Source: Epiperipatus broadwayi (lineage: Eukaryota; Onychophora; Udeonychophora; Euonychophora; Peripatidae). From it: 64,000 nucleotides of DNA. The notes beneath the pieces are model-generated. The model ran no database searches. It saw nothing but the letters and a program-made list of their open reading frames with translations, and was not told the origin of the DNA. A program made the position numbers and the translations under genes. The stretch spans positions 218,501 through 282,500 of the forward strand of contig JAQFVV010006696.1 in NCBI GenBank assembly GCA_028023455.1, read 5' to 3'. Every line of letters starts with the position of its first letter. Positions within the stretch are counted from its first letter, which is position 1. Shown in pieces: positions 36,930 through 49,199 of the stretch.

Positions 36930-37420
36930 AGAGTATTTATAAAGGTATGTGTGATATTGCATTTTACACACTTCCTACATTAAACAAACTAATAAATAAT
37001 TCTATAGATAAAACCTTGTTTATAAAGAAAATTGTATCATTTATAAATGGGTATGTAGGTGTTATAGTGCTATATAGGTGAATTGAGATATATGTTGGAA
37101 AAAGAACTAAAGAGAACTTGCTGTCATTAAAAAGTGTTCAGAAATGGAATCAAAATTGCAAAGTAGATAATAATGTTTCAGCATACATTCTTCATGACCA
37201 AAATAATTTATGTATTTATGGTTTTAATTTCAATTACAACAATGTTAACAAATTGCAAATTGAAAAAAAAATACCTACAAAAGAAAAATAAAAGAAGCTA
37301 TGCTAATATACAAATACAAACATGTCTTAATTAACAGGCAGGTAACAAATATTAAGAACACGAAATTATGTGAAAGTTAACCTTTCAAAGTGTTAGTTGA
37401 TAAAGACTGCAAAGATACTC
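36930..37420 (+). pseudogene. Penelope-like element: RT C-terminus and GIY-YIG endonuclease remnant
   Basis: 36950-37010 reads 'DIAFYTLPTLNKLINNSIDK', aligned with 'CVTFYITLNLNRLINNS' of the family B copy. Then follow 'YVGKRTKENLLSLKSVQKWNQN' and 'AYILHDQNNLCIYGFNFNYNNVNKLQIEKK', equivalent to the YIG, R..EH and zinc-His parts of the B endonuclease. Stops follow. It is about 330 bp from the protease exon at 37749, inside the intron. Confidence 0.7.
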
Positions 37421-37748
37421 AAAAGCACTACTAAGTGGATAAAAAAAATAAAATATATCTTATTACTGTATTTATAAATATTAAATTATATATTTATGTA
37501 TATTACTTTGAAGAAGTACAGACATTGTAAGTAGTAATTATTTGTAATTAACTTTAAAATTCTGATTAGTTACATTTATAGAAAATATGTGCATTGTAGG
37601 AAAGGTGGTGACTACTGAATTCAAACAGATAATGATTTTTATCTATAAAATTATAGATTTGATACATATTAAAAATTTTCTGTGAAGCATGTAAATGTTT
37701 AATTTGATGAATTTTCATTTTTATCAAGACTGTATTTAAAGAACTTAC

Positions 37749-38050
37749 ATCTATTTGTAGATCCATATCCAAAAAATTGTGTCTCAGTTCCTTCCTTCAG
37801 CTTTCTTCCTTTTTTCACCAAACAGGCTGGTTGTACATAATTATTAAATTGTAGTTTATGTTTTAGTTTAACAACAGCAACATCATAATTTTCAACATCA
37901 TATAGCCCTGCAGAATCATTATATTTTTGATGCAGAAAAAAATTTTCAACTAGAAATTCAGTTTTGTTATATAGAATGTTTGATGTGTGCATTATAGATG
38001 TGCTCCCACTTATGATTATAACATTTTCAGGTGATACAAGTCTTCCCCTA
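37749..38050 (-). CDS. S1 serine protease, exon with the catalytic Asp (second visible exon)
   Basis: A 302-bp exon. The acceptor TTCAATATTTTAG ends at 38051 (a second AG three bases on would make it 3 bp shorter) and the donor GTAAGTTC is at 37741-37748. It encodes 'GRLVSPENVIIISGST', then 'NYDVAVVKLKHKL' with the catalytic Asp of the D(I/V)A(L/V) motif at 37882-37884. 'FNNYVQPACL' (the Cys of the chymotrypsin-type inter-chain or core disulphide) and 'GTETQFFGYGSTNR', the usual GW/YG turn, follow. The first base completes the codon left by exon 44785-44873; the last base starts the codon finished by exon 15709-15887. No stop or shift. An Asn-rich loop and 'YNDSAGLYDVENYD' make a longer insert before the Asp than in simple trypsins. 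Confidence 0.9.
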
Positions 38051-38099
38051 CTAAAATATTGAAACATATGATACAAAACACATACACACATGACCTTAT

Positions 38100-38145
38100 A
38101 TATATATATATATAAATCTTCGTTTTAACATATATATATATATTC
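38100..38145. repeat. (TA)n tracts at the 3' end of an inverted PLE copy
   Basis: Two short TA runs separated by 'aatcttcgttttaaca', between the protease exon and the PLE. Confidence 0.9.
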
Positions 38146-39935
38146 AAAACAATACAAAAATTAATACAGTAAAATTATTTTAAAAACAAATATATACCAC
38201 AATTTAATCGAAGTACTTTCAACTATATATGTAGTTTATATCAACTAGATTCAAATTTTATTAAAAAAAAAAAAAACATTACAAATGTAAACAAAAAGTA
38301 ATGTCATACAACAATTTTCCCCCAATTGATTAATTTTTATATTGGCAGTCTGTCTTTTTATCAGATGTTGCTTTTCAATTTTAATTATTAACATAGCTAC
38401 TTTAATTTTGCGTTTATGATTATTTGTTTCAATACACAAAATCTTAAATTTATTAAAATCAAAATCAAAACCATAATTACATGTTACATTATGATCAAAA
38501 AATACTGACGGTAATATCTCGTCATTTCTAACAGACTCTTGTCTGAATTTTTGTACTCGTTTACATAACAACAAATGCTCCTTTGATATTTTCTCCAAGG
38601 TGCATCATGATTTACCTATATAAACTTTACACAAACACCCAGCCAGTTATATATTGTACAACTTTGATTTAAAATACTAAATCTATTTATTGAATTATTT
38701 ATTGACCTATTTAAATTAGGAGTAGTATAAAATGTGACTTGACATATATTTTTATACATTTGTTTTATAAATTTCACTTGTTCATTACAAATAAATGGTA
38801 TTAATATCCAAGTATATTTTATTTTATCAATATCTATAGCACTTAAAACATTACTATTATTATTAACTTAGTAACAATATTATAAATTAATTTATGATCA
38901 TATCCAATATTTAACAAATCCATAGTAAATACATTTATGTTACTTATTTTATCAGAACTATATGTACATAACTCATTATTCCTAACTAAAAATGATTTTA
39001 AATTGAATAATTTATGTACTATTGGCACATTTAAATACCAAGGAATATATTTTCTTTTTTCAATATCTTTTATTACCATACAATAATCTAATTTATTTTT
39101 ATTACGTATCACTTTAATATTTAAATATTGAATTGACATTTTTTCTTCAAAAGATTTACTCCATTTTAAGCCTTCTAAACAATTTAATTCATTGAATAAC
39201 AAATTTATGATATCTAAACTTCCACAAACAAAAACATCATCAACATACCTGTAATAAATTTTAATATCTTGGTAATATATAATATTATTAAAAATTATAT
39301 CTTCATATTTTGATTTTACAAACCTACATATTTATGAAACTACAGTTAGACCCATAGGCCACCTGTTATCCATTCTATAATATATTTCATTAAACATAGC
39401 ATATACATTTTTATCAATAAAATATAATACATCATTGAAACATTTTACTTTCTTAACATCAACTTTTTTTAACATCAAAGTATCTAATATAATTTTTATA
39501 GATTTTAATCTATCTATTGAACTGTGTATCTCACATATATCAAATGTAAAAATACTATCATTTTCATTAATATTAATATTATGAATTTTCTTTACAAGAT
39601 CAAACAATGAACTAATAGTATATTTTCCAAATCCAAGAACATCTTTTAATAAAATTTCTATAAATCTACAAGTTTCATAGTTAAATGATTCACTAAAGTC
39701 AATCATTCATTTTAAAGGTTCATCTTGTTTATGTAGTTTAATATTTGAAAAAAATCCTAGGACAAATTGCAGCAGATGGATATAGATGATAATATGTATG
39801 GGTATCTATATATTTATTCTTTTTAGCTTTTTTTAAAATATCATCAATAAACTTTACACATAAATTTTCAATACTTATTTTTCCAACATTTTTAAATTTA
39901 AGATTTTCCATTTAAATTAAATTTTTATCATAGCA
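38146..39935 (-). mobile_element. Penelope-like element family B, 5'-truncated inverted copy
   Basis: Minus-strand PLE. RT in pieces: 39332-39706 'FGKYTISSLFDLVKKIHNIN', 'FTFDICEIHSSIDRLK', 'PMGLTVVS'; the catalytic 'YYRYVDDVFVCG' at about 39225-39260; 38843-39202 'YLNIKVIRNKNKLDYCMVIK', 'FLVRNNELCTYSSDKIS'. The endonuclease at 38251-38660 has 'KEHLLLCKRVQKFRQE' and 'FFDHNVTCNYGFDFDFNKFKIL'. It is about 90% alike to the plus copy at 40400-43430 by eye. It starts (5') near 39935, facing the plus copies, and its 3' end stops at TA repeats before the hammerhead region of the plus copy. Stops and a frameshift between RT pieces make it inactive. Confidence 0.9.
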
Positions 39936-39945
39936 ATCAAAGTTG

Positions 39946-40330
39946 TGCAATATATAAATGGCTGTGTGTTTGTGGAAAGGCATATATAGGTGAATCTTGA
40001 TGTATATTAGAGTAAAGATCAAAGGAGGTTTTGTTGTTATATAAACGAGTACAAAATCAACAGAAGAAAATGTTAGAAATGATGGTCAGTATTTTTTGAT
40101 CATAATGTTACCTGTAATTATGGTTTTGATTTTATTTTTAATAAAGTTAAGATTTTGTGTATAGAAAGAAACAATAATAAATGCAAAATTAAAGAAGCTA
40201 TGTTAATAAAATGTGAAAAGCAACAATTGATAAACAGACAGGCTGTCAATATAAAAATTAATGAATTGTGGAGAAATTGTAAAATGAGTCATATTTTCCT
40301 AAACTATTGCAACATTAAAATCAATAAGGC
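39946..40330 (+). pseudogene. PLE family B endonuclease fragment, upstream partial copy
   Basis: Plus-strand GIY-YIG region ('YKWLCVCGKAYIGES'-like with shifts; 'SVFFDHNVTCNYGFDF', 'CIERNNNKCKIKEAMLIKCEKQQLINRQA'), matching the endonuclease at 42190-42535. It lies directly in front of the longer plus copy in the same orientation. A 3' fragment upstream of a longer copy is the 'pseudo-LTR' arrangement known for PLEs. Confidence 0.8.
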
Positions 40331-40390
40331 ATGCTATTTGCCAAATACTAAAATATAAGATATTAAAATGATTATTTTACGTAATATAAT

Positions 40391-42540
40391 TTGTCAATGC
40401 AAATGGTTTTTTTTTTAAATCAGTGTAAATATTTAAAATGTTTAAATTATATTATTAATCTTCATGATGTTGATGAATGGTTTAATTATAAAAGACAGTG
40501 TCAATATTTCTTTAATAATTACTATATAAAAATTTATGAACAAATTGATCGAAAAAATACTTTCTATATAATAGAAATGTAAATAAGAGTAATAATCATA
40601 ACTATTTCAATATATCTAACATGGATATTGATTTTCAACAAGAATATATTTGGAATTATGGTTCTAAATATATTGGTGGTATATGGGTCAATAGTAATTT
40701 AGAGTTAAAAGCTGCTGTTGAACATTCTTTTAGTTTAATTAAATGTTCTCCTGAAATATATAGTGAATTAATACAAAAAGTTAATGTTAAGAAATTTAAA
40801 AACATAGCTAATTGCAATTGGAATTCACATATATTTAGATTTAAAAAGTTTATTCATGATAACCATATTGTTTGTTTAAAGGAAGATAAGGAGTTGAGAC
40901 TATGTCTTTTGTCAAAAATTGATTACTACGATAAAGTATTAATTCAAATGGAAAAGCTTAAATTTAAAAATGTTGGAAAAATAAACATTGAAAATTTATG
41001 TGTAAAGTTTATTGATGATATTTTTAAAAAAAAGCTAAAAAGAATAAATATATAGATGATCATACATATTATTATCTTTATCTATCTGCTGCAATTTGCC
41101 CTAGGATTTTTTCGAATATTAAACTAAATAAACAAGATTAACCTTTAAGATTAATGATTGACTTTGGTGGATCATTTTATTATGAAACTTGTAGATTTAT
41201 AGAAACATTATTAAAAGATGTTCTTGAATTTGGAAAATATACTATTAGTTCATCATTTGATTTTGTAAAGAAAACTCATAATAATGAAAATGATAGTATT
41301 TGTACATTTGATATATGTGAGATGTATGGTTCAATAGATAGATTAAAATTTATAAAAATTATATTAGATGCCTTGATGTTAAAAACAGGTGACGTTAAGA
41401 AAGTAAAATTTGTAAATGATGAATTATATTTTATTGATAAAACATATATATGCTGTGTTTATTGAAAATTATTATAAAATGGATATCGTTTGGTGTATGG
41501 GTCTTCCTGTGGTTTCACAAATATGTAGTTTTGTAGTATTAAAATATGAAGATATAATTCTTAATAATAATGTATATTACCAAGGTATTAAAATATATTA
41601 CAGGTATGTTGATGATGTTTTTGCTTGTGGAAGTTTAGATATCATAAATTTGTTATTTAATGAATTAAATAGTTTAGAATTTTTAAAATGGAGTAAATCT
41701 TTTGAAAATAAATATCAATTCAATATTTAAATATTAAAGTTACTCGTGATAAAAATAAATTAGATTATTGTATGGTAATAAAAGTTATTGAAAAAAGAGG
41801 ATATATTTCTTGGTATTCATATGTGCCAATAGTACATAAATTATTCGGTTTAAAAACATTTTTATTTAGGAATAATAAGTTATGTAAATATAGTTCTGAT
41901 AAATGAAGTAACATAAATGTATTTACTATGGATTTGTTAAATATTGGATATGATCATAAATCAATTTATAATATTGTTGCTAAGTTTAATAATAATAGTA
42001 ATATTTTAAGTCCTATAGATATTGATAAAATAAAATATACTTGGATATCAATACCATTTATTTGTAATGAACAAGATAAATTTATAAAACGGATATATAA
42101 AAATATATGTTGTGTCACATTTTATATTACTCTTAATTTAAATAGATTAATAAATAATTCAAAAAACTATATATAGTATTTTAAATCAAAGTTGTGCAAT
42201 ATATAAATGGCTGTGTGTTTGTAAAAAGCATATATAAGTGAATCTCAATGTTCAGTGGAGAAAGGATCAAAGGAGCATTTGTTGTTATAATACCGAGTAC
42301 AAAAATGAAGACAAGAGAATGTTAGAATCAATGGCATATCACTTTCAGTATTTTTTGATCATAATTTAAATTGTAATTATGGTTTTGATTTTAATAAAGT
42401 TAAGATTTTGTGTATTGAAATAAATAATAATAAATGCATAAATAAAGAAGCTATGTTAATAAAAAGTGAAAAGCAACATTTAATAAATATACAGGCTGCT
42501 AATATAAAAATTAATGAATTGTGGGAAAATTGATGTATGA
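40391..42540 (+). pseudogene. Penelope-like element family B, RT + GIY-YIG polyprotein remnant (longest copy)
   Basis: Order as in PLEs. N-terminal region 40391-41055: open frames with 'CKYLKCLNYIINLHDVDEWF' and 'IWVNSNLELKAAVEH'. RT 41070-41750: 'ICPRIFSNIKLNKQD', 'PLRLMIDFGGSFYYETCRF', 'CTFDICEMYGSIDRLKFI', 'MGLPVVSQICSFVVLKYEDI', and the catalytic 'RYVDDVFACG' with the DD codons near 41611-41616. RT C-terminal part 41720-42176: 'LNIKVTRDKNKLDYCMVIK', 'WISIPFICNEQDKFIKRIYK'. Endonuclease 42190-42540: 'YISES', 'FDHNLNCNYGFDFNKVKIL', 'LINIQAANIKINELWEN'. Single stops and shifts near 41060, 41465, 41730, 41906 and 42176 break an otherwise complete RT, so the copy is old but not ancient. It sits in the 6.7-kb protease intron, antisense to the gene. 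Confidence 0.9.
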
Positions 42541-43342
42541 CATATTACTTTTTGTTTACATTTGTAATGGCTTTTTTGTAATACAATTTGAATCTAATTG
42601 ATAATGACAACATAGATAGTTGAAAGTACTTATTTTAAATTGTGGTATATATTTGTATTTTTTAAAATATTTTTACTGTATTAATTATTGTATTGTTTTG
42701 AATAATTATATATATTTTATTATAATTTTCTAAAGAAATTTAAACCAAATCTTAATTAAAATGGGGGAGGGGTAAAAACAATAAAAGCATAAAAAAATAA
42801 TAGTATAAGAGAAAAGGAACTTTTTTTTGGTGTGATATAAATAGTAAGAAAAATTAATAGTTATAAACATAGTTAATAGAGGAAGCTTTAGGGTAGAATA
42901 TGAAAGAGGGCTTAAAAAGAAGTTGAATTACTACAATAAAATAGAGGATAGAGAAAGTTGAAAGAATAGAATAAGGTAAGATGATTTTATATGGAATAAT
43001 TAAGTAGGTAATATGAATGGAAATGAGTAATTAATTAGAATAAAAGATAAGGAAAAAATATATTGATAGTGCTTATTTTGTTTGAGTAGTTTAAGTAAAA
43101 TAATTTATAATGTGAATGGTATATATATTAAAGTTTTATGCATAGGTATATTTTATAGAGAAAGAGGATAAAAAGATTTTAAAAGAATATAAAATAGGAT
43201 TGTAAATATGTTCAAGATATTATATGAATTGAAAAGGTTAGAAAAATTTAAAAAAAAATAAAAGTTTGTTAGGAATTTAATAATTTTATATAAAATAATG
43301 TATTTCAATGGTTGTATTTTTATCTGTATTCAAATTTTTTTA
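42541..43342 (+). other. 3' untranslated region of PLE family B (C-poor)
   Basis: Follows the endonuclease and ends at the hammerhead motif. 42765 onwards begins with a G-rich 'atgggggaggggt' and is C-poor: about 9 C in 480 bases at 42841-43320. The first 200 bp also occur at the 3' end of the inverted copy (38146-38270). Confidence 0.7.
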
Positions 43343-43382
43343 GATCTGATGAAGACTGCATTGTACAGTTGAAACTGTAATC
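43343..43382 (+). ncRNA. Hammerhead-ribozyme-like motif, PLE family B (canonical core)
   Basis: Stem I GAU (43343-43345)/AUC (43380-43382); core CUGAUGA (43346-43352), exactly the consensus; stem II GACUG (43354-43358)/CAGUU (43366-43370) with a 7-base loop; GAA (43371-43373); minimal stem III AC/GU (43374-43375 and 43377-43378) around one base; A at position 17 (43379). A one-base stem III loop is too tight for a monomer, but the ACUGU segment can pair with itself between two RNAs, as proposed for dimeric hammerheads of PLEs. All invariant core bases are present. Confidence 0.65.
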
Positions 43383-43434
43383 AATAATAAAAGTTTTTTG
43401 TTGAAACATGAAAGCATGTAAGATTTTTTAAAAT

Positions 43435-44784
43435 TCAATATTATATTAGCAGCTAACATAAATATGGCCTGAAGCAAATTAGAAGACTTGCTAGGTTGTA
43501 AACAGTCTACTTTATATTTATGAGTAAAAAAAATATTTCAATTTTGCAATAAATATTTAAAAAAATTAAAAATTTAAAGCATAATTTGTTAGAAATAAGA
43601 GAGATTAATAATTACTTGTTTCAATATTTAAACATAATAAAAAATAAAAAAAATATTTTTTTTGATTTTATAAACTCAAAATAATCTTTCTACAAACAAT
43701 GTCATGTAAAGTCTTTGTTTTGATTGTGAACGTATTTTTTTTAATATTTACAAAAAGAAAATGTCAACCCTTAAACTTTATTTCAGTAGTAAACAAAATA
43801 TTTATCAAATGAAGTTGATTTTATTATTTTTAAAAAATAATAATCATTTTATCATATATTTTATTTTGATGTGTAAAATAAAGAAAAATGTCAGTAAATG
43901 AAAAATATAAGAGAAGTAATGCTGCATTTTAGAATAATTAACAAAAAAGTTAATACCCCACATATCTTAGTGAAAAAATATTTAAATAAAAAATGATTTT
44001 CTCCTTAAACATTTATGAGAAAAAAGATTATTTATTTATGTAAATTCCAATACTTAAAAAATAATCACAATTGTGTCAAGCAGTTAAAAAAATTCTTAAT
44101 TAATTGCATAAAATAAATATACATAAAATCACTGGTGTTAATAATTGGACATTTATTTTGGAAATGAATGTTACATCCTGGGAATAATAACAACACAAAC
44201 AAATCCCAACTTCCAGCAAAATAACAGGAGGCAAGCCAATAAATAATCATTAATAAACCTTATTTGTATTTAGGAAGAGGAATAGCCCTAACTTTTCCAG
44301 AGACTAACACAATTCTATATGAGTAAAATAAGCAGAAATAGTCTGTTATTAAAAATATGTAACACTTTATTTTAAGTATATAATTAGCCCATAGCAGTAA
44401 TACTAAACATGTAAAATAAGGATCTTAAAATTAAAGCAGTTATCAGATTGTGCTAGGTGAACATTTTTTTTAAATATGTGTTTTTAAAATTTTTAGTTAT
44501 GTTCAATGAAGGTGGTGAACTGATTATTATTTATTCTTGGAACATATATTATAATCTACTTCCTTACAAATGGTTTATGATTTTGATTTTTTATAAAAAG
44601 ATAATATTTATTGAACTGTTTTCTATTTTTGAAGAATATATGAATTGCAAACAGTAATTTTGGAAATATATCCAAATAAATGTATTAAACAAACTGATTT
44701 CAAACAACAACAAAAGTTATCACAAATAAATATTTATTCTCTAAAAAGATGTGAAAATTGTGACCTATTTTTATTATGACTTAC
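43435..44784. other. Intron sequence, no gene recognised
   Basis: A+T-rich. Short open frames at 44065-44250 (minus) and 44457-44657 (plus) have no motif I know. Confidence 0.5.
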
Positions 44785-44873
44785 TGATAAAAACAATGAG
44801 CTGATGTTAAAATCCATTGTTCATTTATTATAGCTCCACAACAAAAATGTTTGTGACGATTATGCAAAGATAC
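44785..44873 (-). CDS. S1 serine protease, exon with the catalytic His (first visible exon)
   Basis: An 89-bp exon. Acceptor ATTTTATTTTTTTATAG ends at 44874; donor GTAAGTCA is at 44777-44784. It reads 'VSLHNRHKHFCCGAIINEQ' followed by 'WILTSAHCFY': the C-G-(A/S)-(I/L)-I..(Q/R)WI(L/V)T(A/S)AHC signature around the catalytic His (codon 44796-44798), with the Cys pair of the His loop. It starts on a codon boundary, the usual place after the IVGG...WPWQ stretch, and ends with two bases of a codon that the next exon completes. The upstream exon with the activation site (IVGG) was not found to the right within the window. Confidence 0.92.
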
Positions 44874-45109
44874 CTATAAAAAAATAAAATTGCAATTTTT
44901 GGTTTATTCTTTATATTTTTAAGGGTACTTGCTGATCATTTATATATTAAATAGAAATTAAATACTGCCTACTGCTATACTAATAATTATAAATAAAATA
45001 TCAAAAACATATAAAAATACAATATTAGCCAAAAATATTTTTTTTTTAAAAAATTTTCCACAACAATGGATTTATGTAGCAACAAATAGACTTTTTATTT
45101 TCAATAAAA

Positions 45110-45129
45110 TTACACACACACACACACAT

Positions 45130-45160
<31 letters not shown>
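45110..45160. repeat. (CA)n-(TA)n compound microsatellite
   Basis: CA repeats followed by TA repeats. Confidence 0.95.
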
Positions 45161-45166
<6 letters not shown>

Positions 45167-48100
45167 CCTACACTCCCAACACTGCTCATATATCTTACAT
45201 GAACGAAATGCCCAGGTGCCAGTTCTATTAATGAATAGAACAATATAATATATAATATAAAATCATTACTGAGACTCTATACTTAAGTTTATGTTCAGCT
45301 CAGCTCAGTGGGAGGCTATAGGCAGTTCAAAAGATATATAATAATAAATGAATAAAGGAAAAAAATATTATAAAACATTCAATGTATTGTAAATTCCTTT
45401 GTTAATTGATTGTATGATAAAGAATCATAAGGTTTACTTAGTACAGACTATGGAAAATATACTTTAAACTTAATTTATTCCTTCATCCAAGTATAACATA
45501 TATCAGCTTGCTATAATTATATTCGTACACAATTTTGTTACTTGGCATATCATAATTTAAACATTTACTCTAATGCCAATCAAAAAATAAATAATAAGAT
45601 CTCAGGGAATTTAATAAACACAGTTGAATTAAATAAACTCCATTGCACATAAGTTATAATTATAAAGTATACTAAAATATAATGAAACATTGACTAAATA
45701 TTTTACTGTGCTTCAATAATAAGATAATGACAGAAATAGGGTATTTTAATCTCATATCATCATCTAACGAATATACTGACTTGGCAACCTTTCTAATACG
45801 TTTATCAAATGGCAAATACTTTTTATAATGTTTGGATTAAGAAATACAATATTGTCAGACACTAGCAAATTTAATATAATAACTTTAAAATGGTATATCT
45901 GTTTTATAATAGATTTATACAATGTGGAGATGCGGAAATGGGAATACGAATGTATACAAAAAAATAACTCACGACTCAGTTGTTTTAAATTTAAATAACT
46001 AAATACATCATTTATTACAAATAAACAAAATAAACTGGGATAAACATAATATTTACAAAATAGGTCTTCGTTTTATAGACCGTTAAATTATTAAATAAAT
46101 CTTAGCATCAGTTTAGGATTCCTACTATCTAAACAAACTAATAATAAACTTAAAGATCCCGACTTGGAACACATACTTGCTTAGATGTTTTATTCATACG
46201 ACAATGAATAAATGAAATATCATATTATTATCACAACAAAATATATATATATATAAATTCTTTCGAGAGGATATTACGGATGATTGACAAAATAAATCAA
46301 ACCATTAATCTTTGGTTTTCAGCAAAACAACTTTCTCTAATTGACTAAATAATAATTCCAATTCCTTATACCTTTCATACATTGCAAAATCATGTTTATT
46401 CTGATGGTTTGATGATTAATTTTTACTAAAATAGATACATTGTATTTTAAAATACTTATTTCCTGTTTAAATCTTAATATTTTATACCTTTATTAACTGA
46501 ATTTAGTATATTTCCGAGCATTTATTTCCCATTTTTATATTTCATAATTCTATACCTCAATTCGCGATATTATATATATATATATTACGCGTGTGTGTGT
46601 GTACGTTCAAGCGGCAACATTATAAAACAATCTTTTCTGTAAACTCTCCCTTCATTAAAAAAATATCACATAATTAATTTATTTCGAACAATGTCTAAAT
46701 CCTCCATAAATATGATACTAGTACTACATCCAGAATTAATCTAACAATTTGTCTAACCACTTTTTAATTAACACAAAGCTATATTTTATGATTTTACATA
46801 CACACCTTATAAAGGAAATATACATGAGGAGCAGATAAACATCTATTGAACACTTCTACCAGAATTCATCTAACTCCACATATACCTTTGGTGGAGAACA
46901 TCTACTCAACACCAAGAATCCAAGAAAAACGTCATATCACTTCCTAAGCTTCTTTTAATCACCTTTTAACAATAACTCCTTTACTTCTAAATACATTATT
47001 TGGTGGGAATTTTAAATCCTCTTCACCAGGGCCCTAAGAACATCACTTCAACAATATCATTAATCATACACATATAAAATAAACTAGGCTCTACTCATGG
47101 AAATTATTAGCATATGTCAAATAAGCAAGATCTTCTATCCCTATAAATATTACAACGCAGTCAGATTTCTTTCTATTATCATAGCTTCTAAAATATTGAA
47201 CCTTATAAATACATGCTAGCAGACAAATACCTACAGATAATACATCAATCTGTTCAACTCAGGAAATACGACAGTGTACGAATTTATGCATAAAATATTC
47301 ACAAATTATACTCTATCACACAAATATTACAATTGTGCAAAACAAACACACACTCGCGAACAAAAGTATATATAATATTAACCCTAAATTACACACTAAG
47401 TAGGTAATATGATAATTAAATATTGCATTAAGGTATAACTGTTTTAATTTAATAAACTTTAGGTTACTTTTAAAATTTAATGCTTCTAATTATTATGAAC
47501 GAACTTTCTTTTTATATTTAAAAAACTATTTTTATTATACGCTCGTTCGTTGATTCAAAAAAAAAAAAAAAGATTAATAATTCTCACTTTAAGATAATAA
47601 CATATGCAAAATAAATGTAAACCTCTCTAATAATAAATATATTATTAAAAATATTTCCTTCATCCTCTTAAGGAAAATAATAAGACCTATTTGAACACAA
47701 TCAATATTTTTACCGGCGTACTATTTTTTTTTTTAAGTAGCGCATTTTCAGAGACGGGCTTGAAAATCAAAATAACATAGATTATAACATAAACATAATA
47801 ATAATAAAGCTTCTCTATCCATTATATACATTATATGAGTTAAGTAATAAATAAAATTAAAAAGATAAAACACAAAAGTTATTAGTTTTGTAATCAGAAT
47901 AAAAAGTTCATTTGCCAAGCTTCCTCGGGATATTATAATAAACAAGGTAGGACACATTTCAAACCGACTTTAAATTAAATGCACTTCTGCAGTATAACTT
48001 AAAAACAAGAAATATATAAGTTTAACTTAAATAAACCCACTACTTTCCAATATTCATAACATATCCATTGAGATACCAAATCTCAAGCAGTTAATTTCTC

Positions 48101-49170
48101 CTTTATTATACTGAGAAATATACGATATTCCTCATGCCGTTCTGGGTTAAATACGCAATTGTCCTTATTATTTTTAATAGCATTATCCACTGTAAATTGT
48201 CTTTAGTAATTCCGTGATTAATAATGCTTTATTTGATATTCCGTTTTTATTGAAGAGAACTAAATTTACCAGCAATTTTGTCCATCAAATTCAATTAAAC
48301 AGAAGTAGTTATATTTTATTTCCTTAATTTATAAGTGCGTATTAGCTCCAGATATATATCCAATGAATGAGTATTGTCATCTAATTATGAAGAATTTAAA
48401 CATGGTATGCTCTATCAATATAGACACATCCTTAAGTCTATGTATAATCCTCGCAAGACATAGCACGAAAAATAGTGAGAATAATATGTATTCTATATAA
48501 CAGTTCTGCACACGTTTTCCATATATCAAAAAAAAATATGTTGCTTAATGATAAAATAATAATACTTATGTGAATCATTCTTATTTAAATCTGAAATTAA
48601 ATAAAGTAATATAGACTGCATGATATTAATATACATCTTTACAAGAGCAATAGTGACGAAAAGATTAGTTTAGAATGTTTAAATTGAAAGAGAATAAGCA
48701 AAGCGAGTACCTTTATAAAGTTTAGTGATGCATATTGAAATTAATTCCTTCCATAATATATTTCTTTTAATCTGACTTCAGCAATTAACTTTAGTTGTTT
48801 GAAAAATATAAGCCACTGTCTTTTTGGCTATAATTCTTTACAAAGCTAATTTTTTTACATACTGGGGATCTTTGTTACAAGCTCTCTCTTTTGCAACAGT
48901 TCATTTTGGTTCTTTTACTAGCTTACTCCCACACATTTTTTCAGCTCTGCTAATTACATATTCAAAAAAAAAATCTTTACAACAACAACAAAAAAATAAT
49001 TTTGATTTTCAGAATTAAATGACAAAAAAAAAAATAATACAAATAATTAAAATAAATATCTTTTACAAACTTAAAAAAAAAGAATATTAATTAACCATCA
49101 AATAAAAATGATTAATAATTTATTTAATTTGTAAAAATAATTTATTGATTCAACTATTTATTAATTACTG
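45161..49170. other. No recognised gene
   Basis: Four kilobases of A+T-rich sequence with slightly more C than elsewhere, small TA runs (around 46240 and 46572), a TG run near 46590 and no convincing reading frame on either strand. The upstream exon of the protease gene was sought here (IVGG and WPW patterns on the minus strand) and not seen. The 64-codon frame at 48824-49018 is hydrophobic but has no recognised motif. Confidence 0.5.
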
Positions 49171-49199
49171 GAAAGAAATATATATATATATATATATAT

